DNA of 64,000 nucleotides. It comes from JADZAI01 sp964390465. Lineage in GTDB: Bacteria > Pseudomonadota > Alphaproteobacteria > Micropepsales > Micropepsaceae. The notes below the pieces were generated by a model. The model saw only the letters and a program-made list of their open reading frames with translations. It made no database searches and was not told the origin of the DNA. A program made the translations under genes and the position numbers. Of this stretch, positions 8,338 through 16,976 are shown piece after piece. The stretch is taken from assembly GCA_964390465.1 (NCBI GenBank), contig CAYMIJ010000001.1:348306-412305 (forward strand), in the 5' to 3' direction. Within the stretch, counting starts at the first letter, position 1; every line of letters starts with the position of its first letter.

Positions 8338-9210
8338 ATGACAAAGACCTTCACCGAGACCTTGCATGCAGGCTACGCGCAGGTGATCACGCTGAAAGGC
8401 GCGCCGCTTTTTGAAGGCCAGTCGCCCTATCAGAACGTCCAGTTCTTCGACAGCGAACGTAATGGCCGCGTCCTGTGCCTCGACGGTAATGTGCAGACGA
8501 CGACACGTGACCATCACGGCTATTCGGAAATGCTCACCCATGTGCCGATGTTTGAGCATGGCAAGGTCAAGCGCGTGCTGATCGTGGGCGGGGGCGATTT
8601 CGCGCTGGCCGCCGAGGCGCTGAAGCACGCGGGTGTGACCGAGGTGGTGATGGCCGAGATCGATCCGGTGGTGATCGAAAAATCAAAAGAGCTGTTTGGC
8701 GAGATCAACAAGAAGGCCGTGAAGGATAAGCGCCTTGATGTTCAGATCGTCGACGCTTTTGAATATCTCGCGCGCCCTGAAACCAAGGGCCGCTTCGATC
8801 TGATCATCGCCGACCGGCCCGACCCGATCGGCCCCGGTGCAGTGCTGTTCGCCGATGAGTTCTACAAGCGCATCCGCGCAGCACTCGCCCCCGGCGGCTT
8901 CGCAACATTCCAGACAGGCGTGCCCTTCTATCAGCCCGAAGAACTGACCGCGACGATGAAACAGCTGCGCCGGATGTTCAAAGCTGCGGGCGTCTACCTC
9001 GCCGTTGTCCCAACCTATATCGGTGGCTTCATGGCGCTCACCTGGGTCAGCGCCGATGGTGCAGTGCTGGGTGAGACCCGCAAGACAAAAAAAGTGATCT
9101 CCGCCTTTGCCGCATCAAAAATAAAAACCGAATACTACACTCCCGCCATGCACTTCGCTTCCTTTGCCCTGCCCGCCTGGATGCAGAGGCTGCTGCCGGG
9201 CCGGAAATAG
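8338..9210 (+). CDS. speE: Spermidine synthase-family aminopropyltransferase
   Basis: The 290-residue protein (ATG at 8338, GCGGAG about 8 bases upstream) has the aminopropyltransferase layout: N-terminal beta barrel (LFEGQSPYQNVQFF), HHGYSEMLTHVP at 59-70, the nucleotide-binding strand VLIVGGGDF at 80-88, AEIDP at 106-110 and IIADRPDPIGPG at 156-167. Asp159 and Asp162 match the conserved acidic pair of the family. Two motifs differ from textbook SpeE: GGGDF replaces GGGDGG, and YSE replaces the usual Y(Q/H)E. Amine substrate preference could therefore differ. It is divergent from speD, which supplies its co-substrate. It ends one base before the convergent beta-lactamase gene. Confidence 0.8.
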   Translation: MTKTFTETLHAGYAQVITLKGAPLFEGQSPYQNVQFFDSERNGRVLCLDGNVQTTTRDHHGYSEMLTHVPMFEHGKVKRVLIVGGGDFALAAEALKHAGVTEVVMAEIDPVVIEKSKELFGEINKKAVKDKRLDVQIVDAFEYLARPETKGRFDLIIADRPDPIGPGAVLFADEFYKRIRAALAPGGFATFQTGVPFYQPEELTATMKQLRRMFKAAGVYLAVVPTYIGGFMALTWVSADGAVLGETRKTKKVISAFAASKIKTEYYTPAMHFASFALPAWMQRLLPGRK

Positions 9211-9211
9211 C

Positions 9212-10114
9212 TCAAAGGCTCCTGGTTGCCAGACGACCCACTTCGGCGAGGACAGCGGCGTTCTGCTCCATCGTGTGGCCAGTGCGATCATAAAAGGTTG
9301 TGATGATGACCGGCGCGCGGCCCGGTGGCCAGGCGATGGCGAGGTCGTTGGTGGGCCCATCCTCGCCGGTGCCGGTCTTGTGACCTATCGCCCAGTCTTT
9401 CGGGAGACCGGCACGCAAACGGTCTGGCCCCGTCACGGTAGCCTTCATCCATCCGGTGAGCGTTTCGCGCGAAACGGATGTCAGCGCATCGCCCAGCAAC
9501 AGTTTCTGCATCGTCGTGGCGATGGCATCAGGTGTTGTCGTATCAGCCGCGCCAAACGCCTCGTTCATCTGCGGCTCGATCCGATCGCAGCGCGTCACCT
9601 CATCACCTATGCTGCGCAGGAACGCGGTCAGCGCTTCCGGTCCGCCACTAGCGCGCAGAAGGATGTTGGCTGCCGCATTGTCGCTGGTTGTTACGGTCGC
9701 ATGGCAAAGCGCGGCGATGGTCATGTCCGTGCCGACTTTATCTTCAGTGACCGGCGAGTTGTTCAGCATGTCGCCCGCGGTCACTGGCAAAGTCCGGTCC
9801 ATGCGGTCCTCGCCCGCATCTGCCCGCCGCAGCATGAAGGCGGCCAGCAGCATCTTGAAGGTCGAGCACATCAAAAACCGCTCGTCCATGCGGTTGCCCT
9901 GCCGCCTATCCGACCCTGTATCGAATATCTGCACGCCCAGCCGCCCGCCATGCCTGGCTTCGAGCGCTGCAAGTTGCGCGGCAAGATCAGCCGCTTTCGG
10001 CTCAGCTGCGTTCGCCATCATGCGTCTGGCAAGCAGGGTCGCTGCGCCCAACCCGGCGATGGCTGGAAATAGATCGCGACGGGAAATCGATACATTGACA
10101 TTAGATTTTTTCAT
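9212..10114 (-). CDS. Class A serine beta-lactamase with Tat-type signal
   Basis: All class A catalytic motifs are present in the 300-residue product: CSTFK (Ser84, Lys87), SDN (144-146), EPQMN (Glu180 and Asn184, equivalent to Glu166 and Asn170) and KTG (246-248). The N-terminus has SRRDLF at 11-16 followed by a modestly hydrophobic stretch, a twin-arginine signal, so the enzyme is probably exported folded. It keeps the Cys before the nucleophile (position 69 in standard numbering) but has no Cys after KTG, so the Cys69-Cys238 pair of KPC-like carbapenemases is not formed. The substrate range cannot be told from sequence. A divergent LysR gene 107 bases away suggests AmpR-like inducible control. 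Confidence 0.92.
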   Translation of the reverse strand: MKKSNVNVSISRRDLFPAIAGLGAATLLARRMMANAAEPKAADLAAQLAALEARHGGRLGVQIFDTGSDRRQGNRMDERFLMCSTFKMLLAAFMLRRADAGEDRMDRTLPVTAGDMLNNSPVTEDKVGTDMTIAALCHATVTTSDNAAANILLRASGGPEALTAFLRSIGDEVTRCDRIEPQMNEAFGAADTTTPDAIATTMQKLLLGDALTSVSRETLTGWMKATVTGPDRLRAGLPKDWAIGHKTGTGEDGPTNDLAIAWPPGRAPVIITTFYDRTGHTMEQNAAVLAEVGRLATRSL

Positions 10115-10154
10115 GATCGCCTATCACATCTCGTAGGGGCCTTGCTGGCATTCT

Positions 10155-10173
10155 CACAATAGTTGGCTTTGTG
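10155..10173. promoter_or_regulatory. Candidate LysR operator between bla and its regulator
   Basis: CACAA (10155-10159) and TTGTG (10169-10173) form an inverted repeat with a 9-base centre in the middle of the 107-bp divergent gap. Size and placement fit a LysR-type recognition site acting on both promoters. The match is short, so this is a suggestion only. Confidence 0.3.
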
Positions 10174-10221
10174 CAGGGTCACGAACGATGATATTTCAGT
10201 GCTAACCCCAAGTTTTTCTAT

Positions 10222-11103
10222 ATGCACTCCTCTCGCCCACAACTTCCGCTCAATGCCCTGCGCGCTTTTGAGGCGTCGGCCAGGCACCGTTCATTCACAC
10301 GCGCGGCGGCGGAATTGTGCGTCACGCAGGCAGCGGTGAGCCATCAGGTGAAAGCGCTGGAGGAACGGCTAGGCGTCCGGCTGTTTCATCGCGGTCCACG
10401 CGGCCTGCTTCTCAGTGACGAGGGCCTGGCACTCCTGCCAGCCCTGACTGAATCCTTTGACCGCATCGGTGCCTTGCTGGAACGCTTCCACGAAGGGCGG
10501 CTGAAGGATGTTCTGACCGTCAGCGTAGTCGGCACCTTCGCCGTGGGCTGGCTGATGCCTCGCCTCAAATCCTTCCGCGAACGCCACCCCCATATCGACC
10601 TGCGTTTGCTGACCAATAACAACAGGATCAACTTCACGGCCGAAGGACTCGACGCGGCCATCCTGTTTGGTGACGGGCGCTGGAGTGGCGCGGCGGCAGA
10701 GCGCATTCTGAGCGCGCCGCAAACGGTCGTGTGTGCGGCATCTGCAGCTGGCTTGCTGAAACACCCTGCTGATCTGGCGACTGCGGTTCTGCTGCGATCC
10801 TACCGTGTGCAGGATTGGCCTGCCTGGTTTGAGGCCACAGGTCTTGCCGATCCGCCTCAGGCTCGAGGGGCCGTTTTTGATGCCTCGCTCACGATGGTTC
10901 AGGCGGCGATACAGGGTGAAGGCGTTGCGCTTGCACCACCCGTCATGTTCGCACGCGATCTGGATGAAGAACGCCTCGTTCTGCCGTTCCCGGACATCAC
11001 CATCCCGGGCGCTTACTGGCTGACAGCTCCATCAGACCGCTCCCCCGCACTGGCCTTTCAATCGTTCCGGGAATGGCTGTTGTCAGAGGCAAAGGCCGCT
11101 TAA
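10222..11103 (+). CDS. LysR-type regulator, AmpR/GcvA-like
   Basis: The 293-residue protein has the LysR winged helix-turn-helix at residues 7-66 (LNALRAFEASARHRSFTRAA, then ELCVTQAAVSHQVKALEERL and LFHRG) and a C-terminal effector domain with PRLKSFRERHPHIDLRL and DAAILFGDGRW. The wording of the DNA-binding half and the GDGRW motif are typical of the AmpR/GcvA subgroup. It is transcribed away from the class A beta-lactamase gene, the classic ampR-bla arrangement, so it most likely controls that gene in response to cell-wall fragments or the drug itself; the effector is inferred. The polyamine permease frame begins at or just after its end. Confidence 0.82.
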   Translation: MHSSRPQLPLNALRAFEASARHRSFTRAAAELCVTQAAVSHQVKALEERLGVRLFHRGPRGLLLSDEGLALLPALTESFDRIGALLERFHEGRLKDVLTVSVVGTFAVGWLMPRLKSFRERHPHIDLRLLTNNNRINFTAEGLDAAILFGDGRWSGAAAERILSAPQTVVCAASAAGLLKHPADLATAVLLRSYRVQDWPAWFEATGLADPPQARGAVFDASLTMVQAAIQGEGVALAPPVMFARDLDEERLVLPFPDITIPGAYWLTAPSDRSPALAFQSFREWLLSEAKAA

Positions 11104-11162
11104 CAGTTGCGGTCATCGCAAAACTGGGAAAAAGTCGCCACACAAGACAGGCGGGGGAAGGC

Positions 11163-12056
11163 TTGGCGGGCACGATCGCAAAACGGGGCGGCGGACTATC
11201 AGGCGCTTATACGCAGTCCGAGGCCATCAAAGGCTGGACGCTGATGAGTCCCACCATGATCGTCATGATCCTGGGGCTGGCTGCACCACTCGTCATCATG
11301 ATGCTCTACAGTTTCTGGAAACAGGAAGGGCCGGTTCTCAACACCGCGCTCACCACCTTCAATTACCAATACGCGCTCACGAAATACTGGCCGATCTTTT
11401 TGCGGTCACTGTGGATTTCAGGGCTGGTCACGCTGTTCACGGTGCTGCTCGCCTACCCCATCGCCTATTACGTCGCCTTTCATGTGAAGCAGTACAAGTT
11501 CGTCTGGCTGATCCTGCTCACCATCCCGTTCTGGACCAGCTATCTGCTGCGCGTCTTTGCCTGGCGCATCATCCTGGCCAATGACGGCGTGGTGAACGGT
11601 ACGCTTCAGGCGACGGGGCTGACCAGCGAGCCGATCCGCTGGCTGATGTTTTCCGATTTTGCCATCGTACTGACTCTGGCTCATGCCTGGGCGGCTTTCG
11701 CCATTCTGCCGATCTATGTGAGCCTTGAAAAAGTCGATCGCACGCTGCTTGAGGCCGCTGCTGATCTTGGCGACAGCTCGATCAGCAGCTTCTGGCGGGT
11801 GACTTTCCCCCTGTCGCTGCCGGGCGTCATTTCAGCCATCACGCTGGTCTTCGTGCCGACCATCGGTGACTATGTGACGCCCGATCTGGTCGGCGGCCCC
11901 ACCGGCGGCATGATCGCCAAGATGGTCTACAACAACTTCAAGTCGGGCGACTGGCCTCTTGCAGCGGCGACAGCCATTCTTTCCATGGTCTTTGTCGCCT
12001 TCATTGCCTATTTCGTCATTCAGGCGATCCGCCTTGCGGCACGGAGCGTCAAATGA
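11163..12056 (+). CDS. potH: Polyamine ABC transporter permease 1
   Basis: This inner-membrane permease has six predicted membrane segments and the ABC coupling loop (LLEAAADLGDSSISSFWRVT, then FPLSLPG). It matches PotH/PotB proteins throughout (LYSFWKQEG, PFWTSYLLRVFAW, VPTIGDYVTPDLVGG). I choose TTG at 11163, preceded by GGGGAAGG, giving 297 residues. The frame is also open from an ATG at 11073 that would overlap the LysR gene by 31 bases and add 30 basic residues with no family counterpart. The stop overlaps the next permease start by 4 bases, and an ATPase follows, so 11.2-14.0 kb is one operon. The solute-binding protein it needs is probably the one at 4.6-5.7 kb. Confidence 0.82.
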   Translation: MAGTIAKRGGGLSGAYTQSEAIKGWTLMSPTMIVMILGLAAPLVIMMLYSFWKQEGPVLNTALTTFNYQYALTKYWPIFLRSLWISGLVTLFTVLLAYPIAYYVAFHVKQYKFVWLILLTIPFWTSYLLRVFAWRIILANDGVVNGTLQATGLTSEPIRWLMFSDFAIVLTLAHAWAAFAILPIYVSLEKVDRTLLEAAADLGDSSISSFWRVTFPLSLPGVISAITLVFVPTIGDYVTPDLVGGPTGGMIAKMVYNNFKSGDWPLAAATAILSMVFVAFIAYFVIQAIRLAARSVK

Positions 12057-12877
12057 GTGTGCGGTTGAAAAAGGTCGGCGAACGCGGCTGGGGTATCACG
12101 CTGTTTGCGTTCGGCTATCTGGTCTTCCTGTACGCGCCGATGCTGGTGCTGCCGCTCTTCTCGTTCGCCGACCAGACGATTTTCCGCTTCCCGATCGAGA
12201 ACTTCTCGACCCGTTGGTATGAAGCCATCGGCAACAAGCCGGAAATGCTCGGCGCGCTGAAAAACAGCCTCATCGTTGGCGTTCTCGCCTCGCTTTCCGC
12301 CACGCTGCTTGGCCTGCTCGCCGCCAAGGCGGTCACCCGTTACAATATGCCGGGCAAGACCTTCGCGATGGGGCTTATCTCGCTGCCGCTGTTCATTCCC
12401 GAAGTGCTGCTCGGCCTTGCCTTGCTGATCATCCTCAATGTCATGCAGGTGCCGCTGTCGCTGCTGACCATCGCGGCCGGCCACGTGATGTTGTGCACGC
12501 CCTTTGCCATGTCGGTGTTGATTGCCCGCATGGACGGGTTTGACAAAAGCCTTGAGGAAGCCTCGCTCGATCTTGGCGAAAGCGGCTGGATGACGTTCTG
12601 GCGCGTCACATTTCCACTGATCGCCCCGGCTGTGGTGTCCAGCCTTCTGCTCACTTTCATCGTTTCGTTCGACGAATTCCTGCTGGCCTTCTTCCTGCAA
12701 GGCAATGAAATGACGCTGCCGCTCTACATCTGGAGCCAGCTGCGTTTTCCGTCGAACTTTCCGCCCGTGCTGGCGCTTGGCACCTGTATCCTGCTGGTGT
12801 CTTGCGCACTCGTCATCTTCGCTGAATGGCTGCGGCAGGTTGGCAGCCCGGATGGCAAACACAATGTCGGCGCATGA
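12053..12877 (+). CDS. potI: Polyamine ABC transporter permease 2
   Basis: This 274-residue inner-membrane permease is the PotI/PotC partner. It has an N-terminal membrane segment (LFAFGYLVFLYAPMLVLPLF), FSTRWYEA, and the coupling loop EEASLDLGESGWMTFWRVT followed by FPLIAPAV. The start ATG overlaps the stop of the first permease gene (ATGA), which indicates translational coupling, and the ATPase gene starts 13 bases after the stop. Together with the first permease it would form the channel for putrescine or spermidine uptake; which of the two is carried cannot be told from these sequences. Confidence 0.85.
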   Translation: MSVRLKKVGERGWGITLFAFGYLVFLYAPMLVLPLFSFADQTIFRFPIENFSTRWYEAIGNKPEMLGALKNSLIVGVLASLSATLLGLLAAKAVTRYNMPGKTFAMGLISLPLFIPEVLLGLALLIILNVMQVPLSLLTIAAGHVMLCTPFAMSVLIARMDGFDKSLEEASLDLGESGWMTFWRVTFPLIAPAVVSSLLLTFIVSFDEFLLAFFLQGNEMTLPLYIWSQLRFPSNFPPVLALGTCILLVSCALVIFAEWLRQVGSPDGKHNVGA

Positions 12878-12889
12878 GGATCCATTGAA

Positions 12890-13996
12890 ATGAACACCGC
12901 CGATTACATCCGCATCGAAAATGTCACCAAGCGTTTCGGCGACTTTCGCGCTGTGGACGATGCAAACATCGCCATACGACAGGGCGAGTTCTTCTCGCTG
13001 CTAGGACCGTCAGGCTGCGGCAAGACCACTCTGCTGCGCATGATCGCAGGCTTTGAGTTTCCAACCGATGGCGAGATTTACATCGACGGACAGCCAGTGA
13101 CGGGCGTGCCCGCCAATAAGCGCCCCACCAATATGGTGTTCCAGTCCTACGCCATTTTTCCGCACCTCAATGTTTACGACAACATTGCATACGGACTGCG
13201 CAAGCTGCGCCTGCCCCGCGCCGAGGTCGATAAACGGGTGAAGGATGCGCTGGAGATGATCGCCCTGCCCGGCTTTGAGCAGCGCAAGACGGATCAGATG
13301 TCAGGTGGTCAACGTCAACGCATCGCGCTGGCCCGTGCGCTGATCAACCGCCCGAAAGTGCTTCTGCTTGATGAGCCGCTTGGCGCGCTCGATAAGAAAC
13401 TGCGTGAACAGATGCAGTTTGAACTGCGCCAGTTGCAGCAGCAGGTCGGCATCACCTTTGTGTTCGTGACGCACGATCAGGAAGAGGCGCTATCTTTGTC
13501 GGATCGCATCGCGGTGATGCAGCGCGGTCAGGTGCTTCAGATTGCATCGCCCCGCGAATTGTATGAATCACCGCGCACCCGCGAGGTTGCCGACTTCATC
13601 GGCACGATGAATTTCCTGCGTGGCACGGTGAAATCGGTCAACGGGAAATCTGCTGTTGTGGATGTTGAGGGTCTTGGTACCGCCAACGCCCCCCTGCCGG
13701 AGGATCACGCATTCATCAGTGAAGGCGCCGAGGTTCTGATCGGTGCGCGCCCTGAAAAGCTCGACGTCATGCGCGGAGCGCCGCATCCGGGTGAAAACGG
13801 CGTCAAGGGAACGATCGGGGCCTGCGCCTATCTGGGTGATCGCAACCACTATCAGGTGTCGATTGATGGCGTCGCCAAGCCGCTTCAGGTGGCAACCGAA
13901 CAGGGCGATCGCTCCACGCTCGCCAGTTTCACGCCGGGCGAGGCGGTGACGGTTTCTTTCGGCAATAACTCACTGGTGCTGCTGCCGAAGACTTAA
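12890..13996 (+). CDS. potG: Polyamine ABC transporter ATP-binding protein
   Basis: The 368-residue ATPase has Walker A GPSGCGKT at 39-46, a Q-loop (VFQSYAIFPHL), the ABC signature SGGQRQRIALARAL near 142-155, Walker B LLLDEPLGALD near 163-173 and the switch histidine in VFVTHDQEEAL. After the nucleotide-binding domain comes a TOBE domain (about 290-368) as in PotA/PotG proteins. It closes the permease-permease-ATPase operon and would power polyamine import at the inner face of the membrane. Its last 4 bases overlap the end of the convergent glnE gene, so no terminator separates them. Confidence 0.88.
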   Translation: MNTADYIRIENVTKRFGDFRAVDDANIAIRQGEFFSLLGPSGCGKTTLLRMIAGFEFPTDGEIYIDGQPVTGVPANKRPTNMVFQSYAIFPHLNVYDNIAYGLRKLRLPRAEVDKRVKDALEMIALPGFEQRKTDQMSGGQRQRIALARALINRPKVLLLDEPLGALDKKLREQMQFELRQLQQQVGITFVFVTHDQEEALSLSDRIAVMQRGQVLQIASPRELYESPRTREVADFIGTMNFLRGTVKSVNGKSAVVDVEGLGTANAPLPEDHAFISEGAEVLIGARPEKLDVMRGAPHPGENGVKGTIGACAYLGDRNHYQVSIDGVAKPLQVATEQGDRSTLASFTPGEAVTVSFGNNSLVLLPKT

Positions 13997-16905
13997 CCCG
14001 GTACGCCGACAAGGCGGTCAAACCGCGCCGCGACATCTGCTTGCGTTTCTTCCAGTGTCCGGCGCAGCGTGGCAAAATCCGGCAGGTCAGAAGCGCGCAC
14101 CAGCAGCCTCTGCAGCCCTTCCTCCTCCAACGCAGCGGCATCATCTTCTGACGTCAGCCGCAGGATGTGATTGACCCGTGAATACAGCAGATAGGCGCGG
14201 GTCAGCGCATCATGATCGTCTGCCGTGATCGCACCAGCTGCATGAATGCGGCGCAGCGCCTCAACCGTCGCGCCGATGAAGATATCCGGCACGTCATGGC
14301 CAGCAAGCAATTGCCCCGTCTGCGCGATGAACTCGATATCAATCATCCCACCGCGCACGGTCTTCAGATCGAACGGCGAACGCCCCGGCTTCTCACGCAT
14401 CAGCAGCGCGCGCATGGATGCCGCATCACCTTTGATCTTTTCAGCATTGGGCGCTGTCGTCAGCACCCGGCGGATCACAGCCGTCACGCGATCGCCGAAA
14501 CCGGCATCTGCAGACATCAACCGCGCGCGGGTCAGCGCCATGCGCTCCCACGTCCAGGCTTCGTTCGTCTGATAGGCTTCAAACGTCTCAAGACGCACCG
14601 CCACGGGGCCTTTGCTGCCGGAAGGACGCAGGCGCATGTCGACATCATACAGTTTGCCCTCCGAAGTCGGCGCGGTCAGCGCGGCGATCAGGCGCTGCGA
14701 CAGCCTGCCAAAGTAAACGCTAGGTGCCAGAGGAGCCGGACCATCAGATGCTCCTGCATCGTCGGGATGGTCGTAAAGAAAAATGAGATCGAGATCTGAA
14801 GCCGCCGTCATTTTAGCAGCGCCCAGACGGCCCATTGCGACAATGGCAAAGACGCCGCCCGGCACTTTGCCATGCGCGCCCTCGAATGCCGCGCGCACAC
14901 GGCTATAGACAGCCAGCAGAGCGGCTTCCGCCACGCGGCTATAGGCAGCCCCTGCTTCCTGTGGGCCGAGCGCGCCGCGCAATAGTTGGAAACCAACCCG
15001 GAATGTCTGTTCGCGCGCCGTGCGCCGTGCCGCATCCAGCATCGCTTCATAGTCGCGTGCATCATCCAGCGCGCGCGAGAATGCTGATTCAACTTCAGCG
15101 CTGTCTGGTAAATCTGAAAGAAAAGCAGGGTCGAGCAGCGCGTCCAGCACGGCAGGCGTGCGTGCCAGATGCTTGGCCAGACGGGGCGCGGCGCCGCAGA
15201 CTTCTGCCAGAATGTCGAGCAGCCACGGATTTGCCTTGATGAGCGAGAAGAGTTGCACGCCAGCGGGCAACCCGTTCAGCAGCTGGTCGAAGCGCGCAAA
15301 GGCCACATCCGGGTCAGCCGTCTGTCCCAGAGATTTCAGCAAAGCAGGCATCAGAGCTGTCAGCAGCTCACGCGCGCGGGCAGACCGGGTCGCGGCCATG
15401 CGTCCGTGATGCCAGCCACGAATGACAGCGCCAACACTATCCGGGCGTTTGAACCCAAGCGCTGAGAGCGTCTTCAGCGTTTCAGGATCATCCTCAACGC
15501 CTGTGAACACCAGCGAGCCTTCACTTGCGGCCAGCGGTGCTGAGCTTTCAAACAGCCGCGCATAATGACTTTCGACCACGCGAAATACGCCAAGGGTTTT
15601 TTCCTCAAAGGCAGCCAGGTCGGCAAAGCCCATGAAGCAGGCGAGATTGGCGCGGTCGGTTTCACTTTCCGGCAAACGATGGGTCTGTTCATCGCCCACC
15701 ATCTGAATGCGATGCTCAAGCGTGCGCAGATAGTCATAGGCCGCCGCGAGATCCGCATTCGTCTCCGCAGTCACAATTCCGGCTCTGGTCAGCGCGTCCA
15801 GCGCATCAATGGTGCGGCGCTCGCGAAGCGACGGGTTGCGCCCACCCAATATCAGCTGCTGGGTCTGGGCAAAGAACTCGATCTCGCGGATACCGCCACG
15901 CCCCAGCTTCACGTCATGACCGGGAATGGTGACATTGGCACCGCCCTTTGCCGCATGGATCTGGCGTTTGATGGAATGAATGTCCTCAATGGCTGCGAAG
16001 TCCAGATATTTGCGCCAGATGAACGGGCGCAGCTCGGCTATGAACGCCTCCCCAGCTGGAATGTCACCTGCCGCCGCCCGCGCTTTGATCATCGCAGCGC
16101 GTTCCCAGTTCTGCCCCATGCCCTCGTAATAGAGCGCGGCGGCTGTGGTCGAGATCGCGATCTGCGTCGCCCCGGCATCAGGGCGCAAGCGCAGATCTGT
16201 GCGAAACACATAGCCGTCGCCTGTGCGTTCCTGTAGCGCCTTCACCACGGACTGCACCACACGCACCAGAAATGGCACGGGCTCTACGCCTTCAGCCAGC
16301 GGGATCTGGTCTCCATCGAAGAACACGATGAAGTCGATGTCGCTGGAATAGTTCAGCTCGAACGCGCCATACTTGCCCATGGCAATGATGATGATGCCGC
16401 TCTCGCGCGCCGGATCATCCATATGATGCGGATGGAAGCGCCCCGCCGCTGCTTCAGCGCGCAAGCTGAAGTTCAGTGCAGCCGATAGCGCCGCATCAGC
16501 CAGCCTTGTCAGGGCACCGGTCACCTCATCCAGCGACAGCACCCCGGCGATGTCGCCAAGCGCGATCGCCAGCGCAGCCCGCCGCTTGGTGATGCGCAGC
16601 GTTGAGAACAGTTTATCGCGTGACGCTGACTGCGCGGCACCCGCCGCACGCGCGATCTCGCCTTCGGCCGAAGCCAGTGGCCCAATCCGTTCCAGCTCGG
16701 CCAGAAAGCCAGCCTCGCGCAGCATCGACTGTGTCAGATATGGGCTGCACCCCGATGCAAAACGCACCAGCGCATCAAATCGCCCGCTCGCAAGCGTTAC
16801 GCCATCTGTTGCCAGCCGTTCGGCGACGCGCGCCGCGCGCGCGGGGTCAGTGCCAGCAGGTAGGTGATCAATGCGGATGGGCCAGGCGAACATGGCACCA
16901 GTCAT
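13993..16905 (-). CDS. glnE: Bifunctional glutamine synthetase adenylyltransferase/adenylyl-removing enzyme
   Basis: GlnE adds AMP to, or removes AMP from, glutamine synthetase according to nitrogen status signalled by PII and glutamine. The 970-residue length is normal. Two nucleotidyltransferase domains are visible: AMGKYGAFELNYSSDIDFIV at 175-194 (adenylyl-removing half) and AMGRLGAAKMTAASDLDLIF around 690-709 (adenylylating half), each with the acidic metal pair. Helical GlnE domains follow each, with GRGGIREIEFFAQTQQLILG and GGMIDIEFIAQTGQLLAG as the repeated link motif. A second ATG at 16893 (MFAWPIRI) is an alternative start. Its 3' end overlaps the end of potG by 4 bases. The neighbouring HU gene is upstream on the same strand. 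Confidence 0.95.
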   Translation of the reverse strand: MTGAMFAWPIRIDHLPAGTDPARAARVAERLATDGVTLASGRFDALVRFASGCSPYLTQSMLREAGFLAELERIGPLASAEGEIARAAGAAQSASRDKLFSTLRITKRRAALAIALGDIAGVLSLDEVTGALTRLADAALSAALNFSLRAEAAAGRFHPHHMDDPARESGIIIIAMGKYGAFELNYSSDIDFIVFFDGDQIPLAEGVEPVPFLVRVVQSVVKALQERTGDGYVFRTDLRLRPDAGATQIAISTTAAALYYEGMGQNWERAAMIKARAAAGDIPAGEAFIAELRPFIWRKYLDFAAIEDIHSIKRQIHAAKGGANVTIPGHDVKLGRGGIREIEFFAQTQQLILGGRNPSLRERRTIDALDALTRAGIVTAETNADLAAAYDYLRTLEHRIQMVGDEQTHRLPESETDRANLACFMGFADLAAFEEKTLGVFRVVESHYARLFESSAPLAASEGSLVFTGVEDDPETLKTLSALGFKRPDSVGAVIRGWHHGRMAATRSARARELLTALMPALLKSLGQTADPDVAFARFDQLLNGLPAGVQLFSLIKANPWLLDILAEVCGAAPRLAKHLARTPAVLDALLDPAFLSDLPDSAEVESAFSRALDDARDYEAMLDAARRTAREQTFRVGFQLLRGALGPQEAGAAYSRVAEAALLAVYSRVRAAFEGAHGKVPGGVFAIVAMGRLGAAKMTAASDLDLIFLYDHPDDAGASDGPAPLAPSVYFGRLSQRLIAALTAPTSEGKLYDVDMRLRPSGSKGPVAVRLETFEAYQTNEAWTWERMALTRARLMSADAGFGDRVTAVIRRVLTTAPNAEKIKGDAASMRALLMREKPGRSPFDLKTVRGGMIDIEFIAQTGQLLAGHDVPDIFIGATVEALRRIHAAGAITADDHDALTRAYLLYSRVNHILRLTSEDDAAALEEEGLQRLLVRASDLPDFATLRRTLEETQADVAARFDRLVGVPG

Positions 16906-16921
16906 GCCGTTGTCCGGCGCA

Positions 16922-16951
16922 AAACAAAAGGCCTGCCGTGAAGGCAGGCCT
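16922..16951 (-). terminator. Intrinsic terminator after the HU gene
   Basis: GGCCTGCC (16930-16937) pairs with GGCAGGCC (16943-16950), and on the minus strand the stem is followed directly by TTTTGTTTT. It lies 26 bases past the HU stop and 16 bases before the glnE start, so it separates the two minus-strand genes. Confidence 0.85.
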
Positions 16952-16976
16952 GATGCACGAACCAGACGTTGGCGTC

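Noticed and set aside
9212..10114. KPC-like carbapenemase
   Set aside because: The Cys before the nucleophile is present but there is no Cys after KTG, so the defining disulfide cannot form.
12020..12862. 280-codon open frame antisense to the second polyamine permease gene
   Set aside because: Its composition (Arg, Gln, His, Glu-rich) is that of a shadow frame. The permease on the other strand has full family features.
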